Shown in pieces: positions 1 to 8,453 of a stretch of DNA of 64,000 nucleotides. The stretch is from Bin80 sp965207565 (lineage in GTDB: Bacteria > Bacteroidota > Rhodothermia > Rhodothermales > Bin80). The notes under the pieces are model-generated. The model saw only the letters and a program-made list of their open reading frames with translations. It made no database searches and was not told the DNA's origin. The stretch is from NCBI GenBank assembly GCA_965207565.1, contig CBDBMQ010000009.1, forward strand, positions 1 to 64,000, written 5' to 3'. The first letter of the stretch is position 1, and each line of letters begins with the position of its first letter. Both the position numbers and the translations under genes were made by a program.

Positions 1-2
1 AA

Positions 3-519
3 GCAGTCAATGTCCGGATGAAGGACATTGAAGCCGCTTCAGACGGTTCGGGGCGGCTCTCCATCCCCCAGAGCAAGACAGACCAGGAAGGTGAGGGGGG
101 TAACGCTCTATGTCGGTCCGCCGACAATGGACAGAGTGCAGGCCTGGAAGGACCTGATTAAAGAGCAGTTGGGGAAAGTCGACGGGAGTTCCCATCTCTT
201 CCTGGCAACACGCAAGGGAGGGGTTATTATGCATCGGGGACTCTCCGAAATATCCGTCCGCAAGGATATAAAGAAGTATGTCGCAGAGGTGGGGATGAAA
301 GGATATTACAGCGGGCACTCCTTCCGTGTCGGAACCGCGCAGACCCTTGCCAGGAGAGGCGCGACGCTCACGCAGATGCAAACGGTCGGGCGCTGGAAGT
401 CGAGCGAGATGCCCGCCGCCTACTGCCGGAATGAACTCGCTGGACGAAGCGCGGTGGCAACCCTGCTCTACCGAGACGGGGGTGGAGATGGAGTTCATGC
501 CCAGACATCAAGGAGTTGA
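3..519 (+). pseudogene. Tyrosine recombinase/integrase, C-terminal part, frameshifted and cut by the window edge
   Basis: This is the catalytic half of a phage-type tyrosine site-specific recombinase, which cuts and rejoins DNA through a covalent tyrosine intermediate. Seen: the first part reads in frame 3 and contains the beta-hairpin lysine motif SKTDQEGEG (positions 72-98). The rest reads in frame 1 with the HSFR box (H-x-x-R), GRWKS, and the nucleophile region AAYCRNE. The two frames join perfectly if one G is removed from the G6 run at 95-100. The N-terminal domain and first catalytic arginine lie off the left edge. The C-terminus looks complete. An intact IS lies just downstream, so this is a mobile neighbourhood. 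The frame break may be real decay or a homopolymer error. Confidence 0.8.
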
Positions 520-570
520 AAACGCCGGCGTCCAGGAAGCCGGAAAAATCGTTGCGGTCGCTAATCCTTC

Positions 571-2634
571 CTAGCCTGAATTACCGGGAAGTGTAGGATC
601 GGTGCTACAAGGTAACAAATCTCTACCAGAGGGTGCGGATTTTAGGGGTATTCATTGATTAATGTGAAGTAATGAAGAAGTCATCACGATTATAGTGTAT
701 CTTTCCACCTTTGAATTCCCTCCGATTCCCCCAAGAATAATCATTCATAATCGCTGTTCTGGAGCGATTTGATGCTATTTTTCACATCTTTCGTCTATCT
801 TTGGCAGGAGAGGTTGATTTTCTTATGTATTTGTAGTATATTGGTTACTACTTCGTACTTCACAATATACTATGCAACGCCGCTCTCCTTTCTTTGCTCA
901 GCCCGACTGCCTCCCGATGCGACAATACGAAGCCCTTCGGGCCTATCTCCACGAAGGATGTTCCATTGAAGACGCCGCCGAACGAGGCGGCTATGCAGTC
1001 GGATCCTTCCGTAACCTGCTCACACGCTTCAATAAAAACCCCTCCTCGGATTTCTTTTGGCCATCCCCCGAGCCAGTTTTGCCCAAGCCCCCCGACCCCA
1101 GGCGTGAACGGATTCTCATCCTCCGAAAAGAACAGGGCATGACCATTGATCAAATTCAGCAGGAGTTGAAAAAAGAGAAGATCCCTGCGAGTCTAGGGTA
1201 CATCCACAAGATCTTCCAACAGGAAAAGATTCCCCGTCTGCCTCGCCGATCCCCTCATCCACCTGCCCCAAGAACAGTGATTGCAGACCGCCGTCGGCTT
1301 GACCTGCACCCGAGGACCTTTCACACCGCGTTTGCAGGATTGTTTTTGTTTGCGTTTGATCTGGCTCGGATGGGACTTGATGACAGGTTGGAGCAGGTCA
1401 AGATGCCCAGTACCCGCAAGATTCCCGCCGGCTGTGCGGTTCGCTCGCTCCTGGCATTAAAGCTCTCTGGCATTGGGCGCCCCTCTCAGGTGATGGCTGA
1501 AACGTTGGATCAGGGCCTTGCACTTTTTACCGGCCTCAATGCGATTCCCAAACGGACCACGCTCACCGAATATTCCATCCAGGTGGATCCGACCTTTGCG
1601 GGGCCGCTGATGAATCAGTGGTATCATGCCGCCGCCCAACTGGCGAATGTGGTGGGGAAAGGAGACTCCATCGATTTGGATTTTCACACCATTCCCTACC
1701 ACGGAGATCAGGCACTATTACAGAAGCACTTTGTCTCCAAGCGGAGTCGTCGGCAACGTGGAATTCTCACCATGTTGGCACGAGATGCGGATGCCCATGT
1801 ATTTTGCTATGCCGATGCGACCATTGAAAAGCAAACCCAGAACGATGCGATTCTGCGCTTTGTGAATGACTGGAAAGCCCGAACGGGAAATGTCCCTGGC
1901 GAACTCGTCTTTGACAGTCGATTCACGGTCTATCATAACTTGGCCGAACTGGATCAACTGGGAATTGATTTTATTACACTGCGGCGTCGGTATGCGGCAC
2001 TGATCCAGCGAGTCCATCGGCTGGATCCATCGGCATGGACCAAAATCCGGCTCTCCAATATCGGGCGCGCCTATCGGAGCCCGAGTGTGGTCGATGAAAC
2101 CGTTGAGTTGCGAAACTATCCCAAACCGCTCCGACAACTTCTCGTCAAAAATCTGGGCCATGATAAACCCACGATTCTGATTACCAATCAAATGGAGCGC
2201 CCGGCCTCGAAACTCATTGATCGGTATGCCCGGCGCATGGTCATTGAAAATGTCATTAGCGATGCCATTGACTTCTTTCACATGGACGCATTGAGTTCCG
2301 CCGTCCCCATGCGAATCAATGTGGACATTCAGTTGACCGTGATGGCCAGCGTGCTGTATCGTCTTCTGGGAGTCCGAGTCGGTCACGGGTATGAAAAATC
2401 CGAAGCAAGAACCCTCTACCGGGATTTGGTCAAACATAATGGAAATGTAACCATCACCCAAGACGAAATCCTGGTCCAGTTGCGGGCAAGGGCCAAAACC
2501 AACTACTTGATTGCAGCTGGATACCCTGAATTACGACAAAGAATCCCCTGGCTTAACAATAAAATCCTCCGAGTACAGTTCGCCAAACGCCCCTGAAGTT
2601 CACATACCAGAATCCTCCCGGTAATTCAGGCTAG
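571..2634 (+). mobile_element. Complete insertion sequence with 15-bp terminal inverted repeats and CTAG target duplication
   Basis: The left end at 575-589 (CCTGAATTACCGGGA) is repeated exactly in inverted form at 2616-2630. Both ends are flanked by the tetranucleotide CTAG (571-574 and 2631-2634), which reads as a 4-bp target-site duplication. The element proper is therefore 575-2630, 2056 bp, and encodes one DDE transposase. Perfect ends and an intact duplication suggest a recent insertion. The left 280 bp before the transposase start hold no other gene. CC-starting ends and a 4-bp duplication fit IS4-superfamily elements such as IS1380-like ones, but I do not assign a family firmly. Confidence 0.85.
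872..2596 (+). CDS. DDE transposase of the IS at 575-2630
   Basis: A 574-residue transposase that moves the surrounding element. The N-terminal roughly 130 residues look like two helix-turn-helix modules (SIEDAAERGG; MTIDQIQQELK), probably for binding the ends. The RNase-H-fold catalytic region follows, with a candidate first Asp in DSIDLDFHT (about 265-270), a second in GELVFDSRFTVYH (D348) and the Glu in RYARRMVIEN (E459, a Y-x-R-R-x-x-I-E-type box seen in IS4-superfamily enzymes). The frame is uninterrupted and the stop lies 20 bp before the right inverted repeat. The start ATG has no clear Shine-Dalgarno, as is common for transposases. Confidence 0.85.
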   Translation: MQRRSPFFAQPDCLPMRQYEALRAYLHEGCSIEDAAERGGYAVGSFRNLLTRFNKNPSSDFFWPSPEPVLPKPPDPRRERILILRKEQGMTIDQIQQELKKEKIPASLGYIHKIFQQEKIPRLPRRSPHPPAPRTVIADRRRLDLHPRTFHTAFAGLFLFAFDLARMGLDDRLEQVKMPSTRKIPAGCAVRSLLALKLSGIGRPSQVMAETLDQGLALFTGLNAIPKRTTLTEYSIQVDPTFAGPLMNQWYHAAAQLANVVGKGDSIDLDFHTIPYHGDQALLQKHFVSKRSRRQRGILTMLARDADAHVFCYADATIEKQTQNDAILRFVNDWKARTGNVPGELVFDSRFTVYHNLAELDQLGIDFITLRRRYAALIQRVHRLDPSAWTKIRLSNIGRAYRSPSVVDETVELRNYPKPLRQLLVKNLGHDKPTILITNQMERPASKLIDRYARRMVIENVISDAIDFFHMDALSSAVPMRINVDIQLTVMASVLYRLLGVRVGHGYEKSEARTLYRDLVKHNGNVTITQDEILVQLRARAKTNYLIAAGYPELRQRIPWLNNKILRVQFAKRP

Positions 2635-2808
2635 ATCGATGGGTAGTCTCAATCTAGACAAAATTAGAGGGGGTTGCAGGGGCCGAAAACAGTGAAATTG
2701 GCCCATAATTGGACATTTCAGTACTTTTCGCCAATTTCCAGGGAGTTGACAAAAACCGGCCCGCCCCCCCCAGGGCTCCATTCAGTTCTCATGCAGAACA
2801 TGGATGTG

Positions 2809-4012
2809 TCACCGCTCGAAATTCGAGCGAAAACTTTTGCCTCTAGATCCACGAGTCGTCTGAGACGGGGATTTGATCTGGATATGAGCATAATTGGACA
2901 CCAACCAATGATGCATGGAAGGGATGGGGACCGCATAGACCCCCCTGCGCTCGTACAGAATACCTTTGTGCCGGGCTCGGTCAAACAGATTCTTTGCTTC
3001 TGCTTCACCGTACTCCTGTGCTAGAGATGCTATGATATCTTCTTTATCCAGACCGTCTTCTAACGGGACACTCGCGATTATTTTTGCCAGACTATGGCGT
3101 TTTTTTTCTACTAAACCCGTCTGCCCGTTGCTCATAATACGCCAACCGGAAGTTCCGCCCTGCTTCCAGAACGGTATTCAACCCATCTGCGGTCATGCCC
3201 CTGTTGTCTGCCGCCAGTTGTTCCAATGCGGGCTCCACATACGACACGATATGTTGCGGCCAACCATGCGTTTCCTGAGCAATGGCATCAATCCATGCAG
3301 CGGGATCTCCTTTCGCCCCGCCCTCCTTTATGAGCCAGTCATGGATCACCGCACGTTCCGCTTCTTTCTCCAACGCCCCCAGCTCTATAAGGCATTCCCC
3401 CGAAAACCTCGAAATCCCCAATGATCCAAAGGCCTTTACCGTCGTCCCCAGGCCGGCCGCGACCAGGACGACGGGTTTGTTCAATTTTCCGTTGTGAATC
3501 GCATCAAGTACATTGATTGCCGTCCCAGTGTGGTCGGAAGGGGGAGCATTGCCCGTCCCCAGTGTTTGTGCCTCATCCAAAGTGAGGAGTAACGGCTGCT
3601 TCCCTCTGCGAAGGATTTTTAGAATGGTCTTGCGAGACCAGTCAACATTAATTGCAGCACTTGCAATGTTTTTCGGGCCGATTTGCAGAGATCCGCCCGT
3701 AATAGAAAATTTCCTCAAACCAATAAAGTCACGTAATGCACTCGGATCCCAAAAGGCAGGCGGTTTTATCTCCACAGTCTTCCATCCCTGACCCTTGGCC
3801 AATTTTTCGCATTCACCAAGGAGTGCACTCTTTCCCGCGCCAGGCGCCCCTTGAATCACAAAGGTCGTACCAGACTTCGCCTGCACCGCCCGCTCTATAA
3901 TTTTATTGAAATCGCTCAGCACCTGCTTCCTCCCATGAAAATACTTAGCAGGACCACGGTCGGGGGCTGCCGTCAGTGGCGGAGAAGGGGAAGAACGCCT
4001 GGATTTACGCAT
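2809..4012 (-). pseudogene. AAA-type P-loop ATPase with C-terminal helical module, split by a frameshift
   Basis: The N-terminal piece (3092-4012) carries FHGRKQ (a sensor-like entry motif of AAA_16/ORC-like ATPases, residue 25), Walker A GAPGAGKS (55-62) and Walker B LLLTLDEAQ (141-149). The second piece (from about 3099 down to 2809) continues it as RHSLAKIIASVPLED and ends with a small winged-helix-like tail. The frames join cleanly if the T8 run at 3100-3107 loses one T, giving SRKKRHSLAK. Without that the first product ends at SRKKTP. Such ATPases are often found in accessory islands; the substrate is unknown. It could be an intact gene with a sequencing error, a decayed gene, or (less likely) a gene using slippage on the A8 run. 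Confidence 0.7.
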
Positions 4013-4231
4013 GGAACTGAGATGTTGTTAAGGTCATGGCTGCTGGATCATGCAGCCAACTCGTATGATCCACTTCTATGAATCATATTGGACAAATTCA
4101 GGACTTTGTGGTTCCTGGAAGATACGGCGCAGAGGCAGGTAGCTAGGGAGTGATTCCTTCAAGTAGCAGGAATCTCCTTCTGGGAGGGGTTGTCGGGACG
4201 ATCAAAAAGACGTTCCCCAATGAAGCTCGGG

Positions 4232-4398
4232 CTACTCAAGGAGTTTCTGCGCCTCGGAGTGTCCCTGTTCTGCCACCTTCCTGAACCATTGCACGGCTTG
4301 CTCTTCGTCTTTCTCCACGCCGCGCCCGAACCAGTAGGCGTGCCCCACCCTGCCTGTGCATCGCGGACATCCGCGTAGCTGTCCCTACACAACCTCAA
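4232..4398 (-). pseudogene. Sel1-repeat protein remnant
   Basis: On the minus strand, positions 4339 to 4232 read AYWFGRGVEKDEEQAVQWF followed by RKVAEQGHSEAQKLLE and a stop, a textbook Sel1-like (TPR-related) repeat. Just upstream, in a different frame, DAQAG is what precedes such a repeat, so a small indel near 4345 separates the two pieces. Only about one repeat survives, where functional Sel1 proteins carry several. It lies directly downstream of the winged-helix gene and is best read as the tail of a deleted gene. Confidence 0.6.
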
Positions 4399-4769
4399 GC
4401 CCCTGCAGATATTCCGTTATTGCGCGATACATATTCGATCTTATACTTGCGCCTCATGGTCCCAGTATACGACCGCGTTATCAAGCCCTGTGATTCCAAC
4501 TTGTCCAGCGTCCGCCGCACTGTCCGTTGCTCCATTCTCAAGTCCAGCGCCAGGTCGACTACGCCAAACCTCACCCGCATATTCGACATTTCTACGCGTA
4601 CAGCCAGATACATGAGTACCCGTCTTTGATTCAGCTGCGTATCTGCGCGCCCCTTCAGTTCAGTATCCAGCGCCCACATTACGATTTTGCGCAGCAGCAA
4701 CATTTCTTGCTGCAGACTGAATAGTCTTTCACCCAGATAATCCCTTGCATTGCTAATCATTCCCGACAT
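4395..4769 (-). CDS. Small winged-helix DNA-binding-like protein
   Basis: A 124-residue protein with no clear family match. The middle shows a winged-helix/MarR-like pattern: a helix (RRVLMYLAVRVEM), a helix-turn-helix stretch (GVVDLALDLRMEQRTVRRTL, about residues 69-88) and a wing region ending in LITRSYTGTMRRKYKIEY. This would suit a transcriptional or plasmid-type regulator. It lies between the IS21 istA remnant and a Sel1 remnant, all on the same strand. A second ATG three codons in is an alternative start. The product could be functional, but its context is entirely degenerate. Confidence 0.5.
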   Translation of the reverse strand: MSGMISNARDYLGERLFSLQQEMLLLRKIVMWALDTELKGRADTQLNQRRVLMYLAVRVEMSNMRVRFGVVDLALDLRMEQRTVRRTLDKLESQGLITRSYTGTMRRKYKIEYVSRNNGISAGA

Positions 4770-4781
4770 GATTCCATTGAT

Positions 4782-5561
4782 TTAGTTACAGTCCACATAT
4801 GCCGGACACTTATCTCGGGGCTTTCTCGGGCGAGCGGGAAGCACTGTCACTCGGTAATGCTCCGTCAAGTCGCGGAACGATTCATTCAGAACGGGAACAT
4901 CATCCTTCTGGAATCGAATCACTGCGGACTTCAGATTGTCCGGTACAATCGCGCGCGGCACACCTCCAAAAAACTCCAATGCCCGACGAACCGACTCGCA
5001 GAAATCCTTTGCCTTTTGGGTCTCGGTGGCATCCGCATACAGATAGTTGGACGCTCCCAGTACGGCAACAAACAACTCCACGGTCCGCTCTTCACCGGTA
5101 TCCGGATCCACCACACACGGCTTCTTTCCCGAATAATCCACGAACAAGCGGTCGCCGGCCTTATGGGTATGACGCATCACCGGATCTATATTCTTTGCGC
5201 GCCAACGGCGATAGAGATCGCAATAGCGACTGTACTGATACCCAGTCGGGTGCGCCTCAATATACTCCCTCCAAAGCTGCGCCAAGGTCAACGTCCTGTG
5301 TTTGGTGAGTTCCCGCTCAACCTCAGCCCAGTTCGGCACTGACCGCTGAGCCGAGGCACTTCGGGCCGAACCAGGATAGAGGATCTTCTCCAGTTCCGCA
5401 TCCGTCATCTTCTCAGGTAACGGTCAGGTCAAGTTCGCCACCATCGCACGCTCAAGAATCCGGGCAACCGAACCGCGACCAACTCCCACATGGCGGGCAA
5501 TCGCGCGTTTGGACAACTTGGACACAAATCGTAGTTCCAGAATGTGTTTGATCTTTTTCAT
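4782..5561 (-). pseudogene. istA: IS21-family IstA transposase, nonsense-interrupted and 3'-truncated
   Basis: IstA is the DDE transposase of IS21 elements. Reading begins at the ATG at 5561 with an N-terminal helix-turn-helix (KLSKRAIARHVGVGRGSVAR). An in-frame TGA at codon 46 (5424-5426) sits where IS21 proteins normally carry Trp (LT-W-PLPEKM). Reading then continues in the same frame with MTDAELEKILYPG, the HTH/catalytic core (LFVDYSGKK with the first Asp, AIVPDNLKSAV with the second) and HYRVTVLPARPRKPRDK. After RDK the family similarity stops abruptly and the frame ends 8 codons later, so the glutamate end and istB are deleted. The 22-bp end repeats upstream belong to the same element. 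Confidence 0.85.
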
Positions 5562-5701
5562 CAATACTCGTTTTGCAGGCATAGTTCATAGATTTTGGTG
5601 AAACCAAAAGCTATGAAAAACCATATCTGAATCCGATGAAAATTAAACCGCTTCCAGTTTTGATGAGCACACATCAGCACTCCATAATACTGGCTTGCAG
5701 G

Positions 5702-5932
5702 GTGGCCCACTTCGCCCGGAATGGTGGCCCACTTCACTCGGAATGGTGGCCCACTTCGCCCGGAACGGTGGCCCACTTCACTCGGAACGGTGGCCCACTT
5801 CACTCGGAACGGTGGCCCACTTCGCCCGGAATGGTGGCCCACTTCGCTCGGAATCAGTGGCCCACTTGGATCGGAATACGCAGGTGTCCCAGATCAATCG
5901 GAACCACTGCCCCAGATCGTTCGGAATACGCA
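5702..5932. repeat. Array of 22-bp tandem repeats forming the left end of an IS21-family element
   Basis: Seven head-to-tail copies of a 22-base unit beginning GTGGCCCACTT and ending CGGAAYG start at 5702. They alternate between TTCGCCCGG, TTCACTCGG and TTCGCTCGG variants. Three more divergent and longer units follow, ending with CGGAATACGCA at 5932. IS21 elements are known for multiple short repeats at their ends that bind transposase. The array lies upstream of the istA remnant, where the left end should be, so I take 5932 as the outer boundary. There are no spacers between units, so it is not a CRISPR. Seven near-identical copies is more than usual for an IS21 end. Confidence 0.8.
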
Positions 5933-6142
5933 AGAGATCAATGACGCGAATAATGACCCAATTTACGCCGTGGCCCGCCAATGATGCCCAAACCACCCAG
6001 ATCCAATGCAACATTCGCCGAAACAAGCCCCAAATTCAAGAGAGACACCAGATGCCAAAACCAAGCCACAGAGGCCGCAGGACTGCCGAAAGCCCCTACG
6101 AAGCACACTAAATCCACGAGCAACTATATTTCCGTGCAGACA
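5933..6142. other. Gene-free stretch outside the IS21 end
   Basis: About 210 bases between the IS21 terminus and the stop codon of the DUF262 gene. No coding, RNA or repeat signal was recognised. Confidence 0.4.
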
Positions 6143-8264
6143 CTAATTACTCCAATGCTCTTTTTGATAGGCACTTTGCTCTTCACGACTTAGCGGCTGG
6201 GATGAACACCCTGAACGGACAAAGAAGTAATCTTTCCCTTCAAATTTCACAAATACTAGTTGGCCGCTTTTTTCAACCTTAACCCGGCAGATCTGAACAT
6301 CGTCGTACGTAGGAAACGTTATTTTTATATGTGTGCTGTGACTTCCGCCCATGTATTTCCTGATTACTCCAGTAAGCTGCAGTTCGAAATGATCTATATT
6401 CTTCCTGTTTAAGGTTCCGATATCGTCTGATAGCCCAAGGGCATTCTGATTATCATCAATACCAATAAATAAATCTCCTCCTTCGCTATTGAGAAATGCA
6501 GCTATTGTTTTTGCAATGACAAATTCGAGTTTTTTATTTACACGTTTTTCTCGAAGGTCATAACGGAGCGTTGACTTAAACTCGACTGTTTTACTTTCAC
6601 CGGCCGTGATTAACTCTTGCACTTCGTCACTAAGATGTTCCCGGCTTAACTCAATCCTTGCCTTCAGCTCGTCGAATATCCGCTTAGATCTAGCCTTCAA
6701 GAAAATATTGTAGTCATCACTTTCAATCCCAAATCCATTTAGATCAATAAAGTGCGAGTTCAAAGCTTTGTTTATGTTGCTATTCTCGTCCTTGAAATCA
6801 CCAATGTAGCTTGAAGGCGCCCTTGCACGTATAATTCTTTTGTTCAAATGATCACTGACAAAAGTGATATTGACTAAGCTGTCACCGTTTGAAAGCCCTT
6901 TGTTTTTCAGATATTTTTTCGGGAAAAAATGGTGGTAATTTTTGCTGTTTGCTCTCTTTAACCATGAGTTATCAAGAATAACTTTGCCATTATCCTGAAA
7001 GTTTTTAGGCTCCTGGTATGCCAATAGACAAAGCACAGCCTTGCAATAGCTGTTTCCTGCACTGAAATTTGCATCAATCAGTGACTGTGGGGAGTCCAGA
7101 TAAACATTGATATCGCTGTAATCAGGGCGTTCATCCTTCAAGATCAGATCAATCCGCCTTATATCCTGTGCCAGCCGTGATTCTGCAGAGCTTGAATACC
7201 GATAAGACAACGACATACGCCAGAAGAACTCTTCGAGATATTTCCGTTGAGTTGGTCCCGGTTTCCCTTCATTCAAGATGAAGAAATACGCAAATGAAGC
7301 CAATAGAGCATCATAAGGCAAGATCTGGGAGACAGGTATTCGGTAGGTCGTTCTGAAGTAGTCAATACTATCCTTTAAGGCAGATATTGCCGCATCCCAC
7401 TTATTTATTATCGCTTGCTTATCCAAAGCCAGTATGGTCTTGCGCTTGCATTCTTTAGTTCGGCTTAGAACGAGAGAAAGCAGGCTGAGAATTACAGTAC
7501 TCGAGATACCTTCATACCGAATATCCTTAAGTTCTTTTATAAAGGCTTCCCACTTCGCCTGCATATCAAACCCTTGCTCTTCATCATAAGTCTTGGCAGA
7601 CATGATTTCAAACAGTGTAAGTGTTTGCCCGCTTGTGTTAATACGAGTGAAAACTTCGATTGCCGAGTCAATATCTTCCTTTCTAAGAACTACAGTTGAG
7701 AATTCATACGTCTTAAACGCTGTTGAATATGCAGAGATAGTATCTAATTCGTCTTCACTGAATTCATTGGAGAGTTCTTTTGCTATGCCATAGTTAAAGT
7801 TCAGGACTACAGATAGCGATATATTTTTCATCCCCGTGGTTTCGGCGGTAATTACCTGGCCGTCATTTTCGCTTATATCTCTGTCGAGATTGACAAAAAT
7901 CTTGTGATAGTCCGTTATCGTCTTTTCGCCCGTCTTCTGAATCCGAGCACCAAGGTAAGCAGCAAAAAGGGAGGTAATACGTTGCTGTCCGTCCAATACA
8001 TACTGAACTTGGTTTCCTTCCGGCGTATCGGGAATCTCCAAGTTCCCAACGTTCTTAATGTCATTAATTCGTTCATCCGTTTGCCAAAAAATAAATGTGC
8101 CAATCGGATATCCTTTCAGAATGCTATCCAGTAGCTTGGCTGTCTTATCTATACTCCAGACAAACTCGCGTTGAAACTTAGGAATTTTGATTATGCCTTT
8201 CTGAATCTCGTTAATGAGGTCTGAATATATTTTTTGAGTCTGGCTTTGGCTGTTGAAAGTTCAT
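6143..8264 (-). pseudogene. DUF262 / HNH (DUF1524-like) / Schlafen AlbA_2 fusion, likely anti-phage nuclease; frame broken near the N-terminus
   Basis: A protein of about 706 residues when the frame is repaired. The N-terminal DUF262 (GmrSD-like, ParB/sulfiredoxin fold) region has IPKFQREFVW (about 26-35) and the signature LDGQQR (about 90-95), linked to NTP hydrolysis in GmrSD-type enzymes. The middle has a degenerate HNH of DUF1524 type (NYHHFFPKKYL ... LVNITFVSDHLNKR, about 443-475). The C-terminal AlbA_2 domain of Schlafen type is seen in SKTVEFKSTLRYD and FLNSEGGDLFIGIDD (about 555-605). The main open frame begins only at TTG 8041, inside the DUF262 domain. Upstream the frame is open to a TGA, and an ATG at 8262-8264 (preceded by AGGA) joins it if the T6 run at 8230-8235 loses one T. 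It is bracketed by IS21-like ends, which suggests acquired defence. Cleavage of modified DNA is inference from GmrSD. Confidence 0.75.
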
Positions 8265-8317
8265 CTAAAAATTCCTATGGAGTATCTGCTAAAAAACCTT
8301 GAATTACTGAAATAAAA

Positions 8318-8367
8318 TGCATATTCCGACCATATAGATCACTGATTCCGACCATGTGGGCTACCAC
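8318..8367 (-). repeat. Solitary IS21-like terminus
   Basis: The minus strand here carries GTGGTAGCCCACATGGTCGG followed by two CGGAAT units 25 bases apart and ends TATGCA at 8318. This matches the layout of the outer units of the array at 5857-5932 and the mini-element at 31898-31962. No transposase is attached. It looks like the leftover end of a deleted IS21 relative, on the opposite side of the DUF262 gene from the main array. Confidence 0.5.
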
Positions 8368-8453
8368 GCCAAATGACAGGATCACCGGAGACCTTTGTCC
8401 GAGGTATCCCTTGAACTGCGTAGTTTTCCAACTATTTTAGCTCAGGACATGGA

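Noticed and set aside
1718..2461. A 247-codon open frame on the minus strand opposite the transposase.
   Set aside because: It lies wholly within the transposase gene, has no family features, and is a codon-bias shadow.
2674..3024. A 116-codon plus-strand frame over the end of the AAA ATPase.
   Set aside because: It runs opposite to the ATPase and has no features. The minus-strand frames join into one family protein instead.
5702..5932. Possible CRISPR array.
   Set aside because: Units are contiguous with no spacers, the unit is 22 bases, and no cas gene is present. The units match IS21 ends.
5561..6026. Several overlapping frames on both strands rich in Gly/Pro/His/Trp repeats across the repeat array.
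   Set aside because: They are translations of the 22-bp DNA repeats in different frames, with no start signal or family. The repeats are IS21 end repeats.
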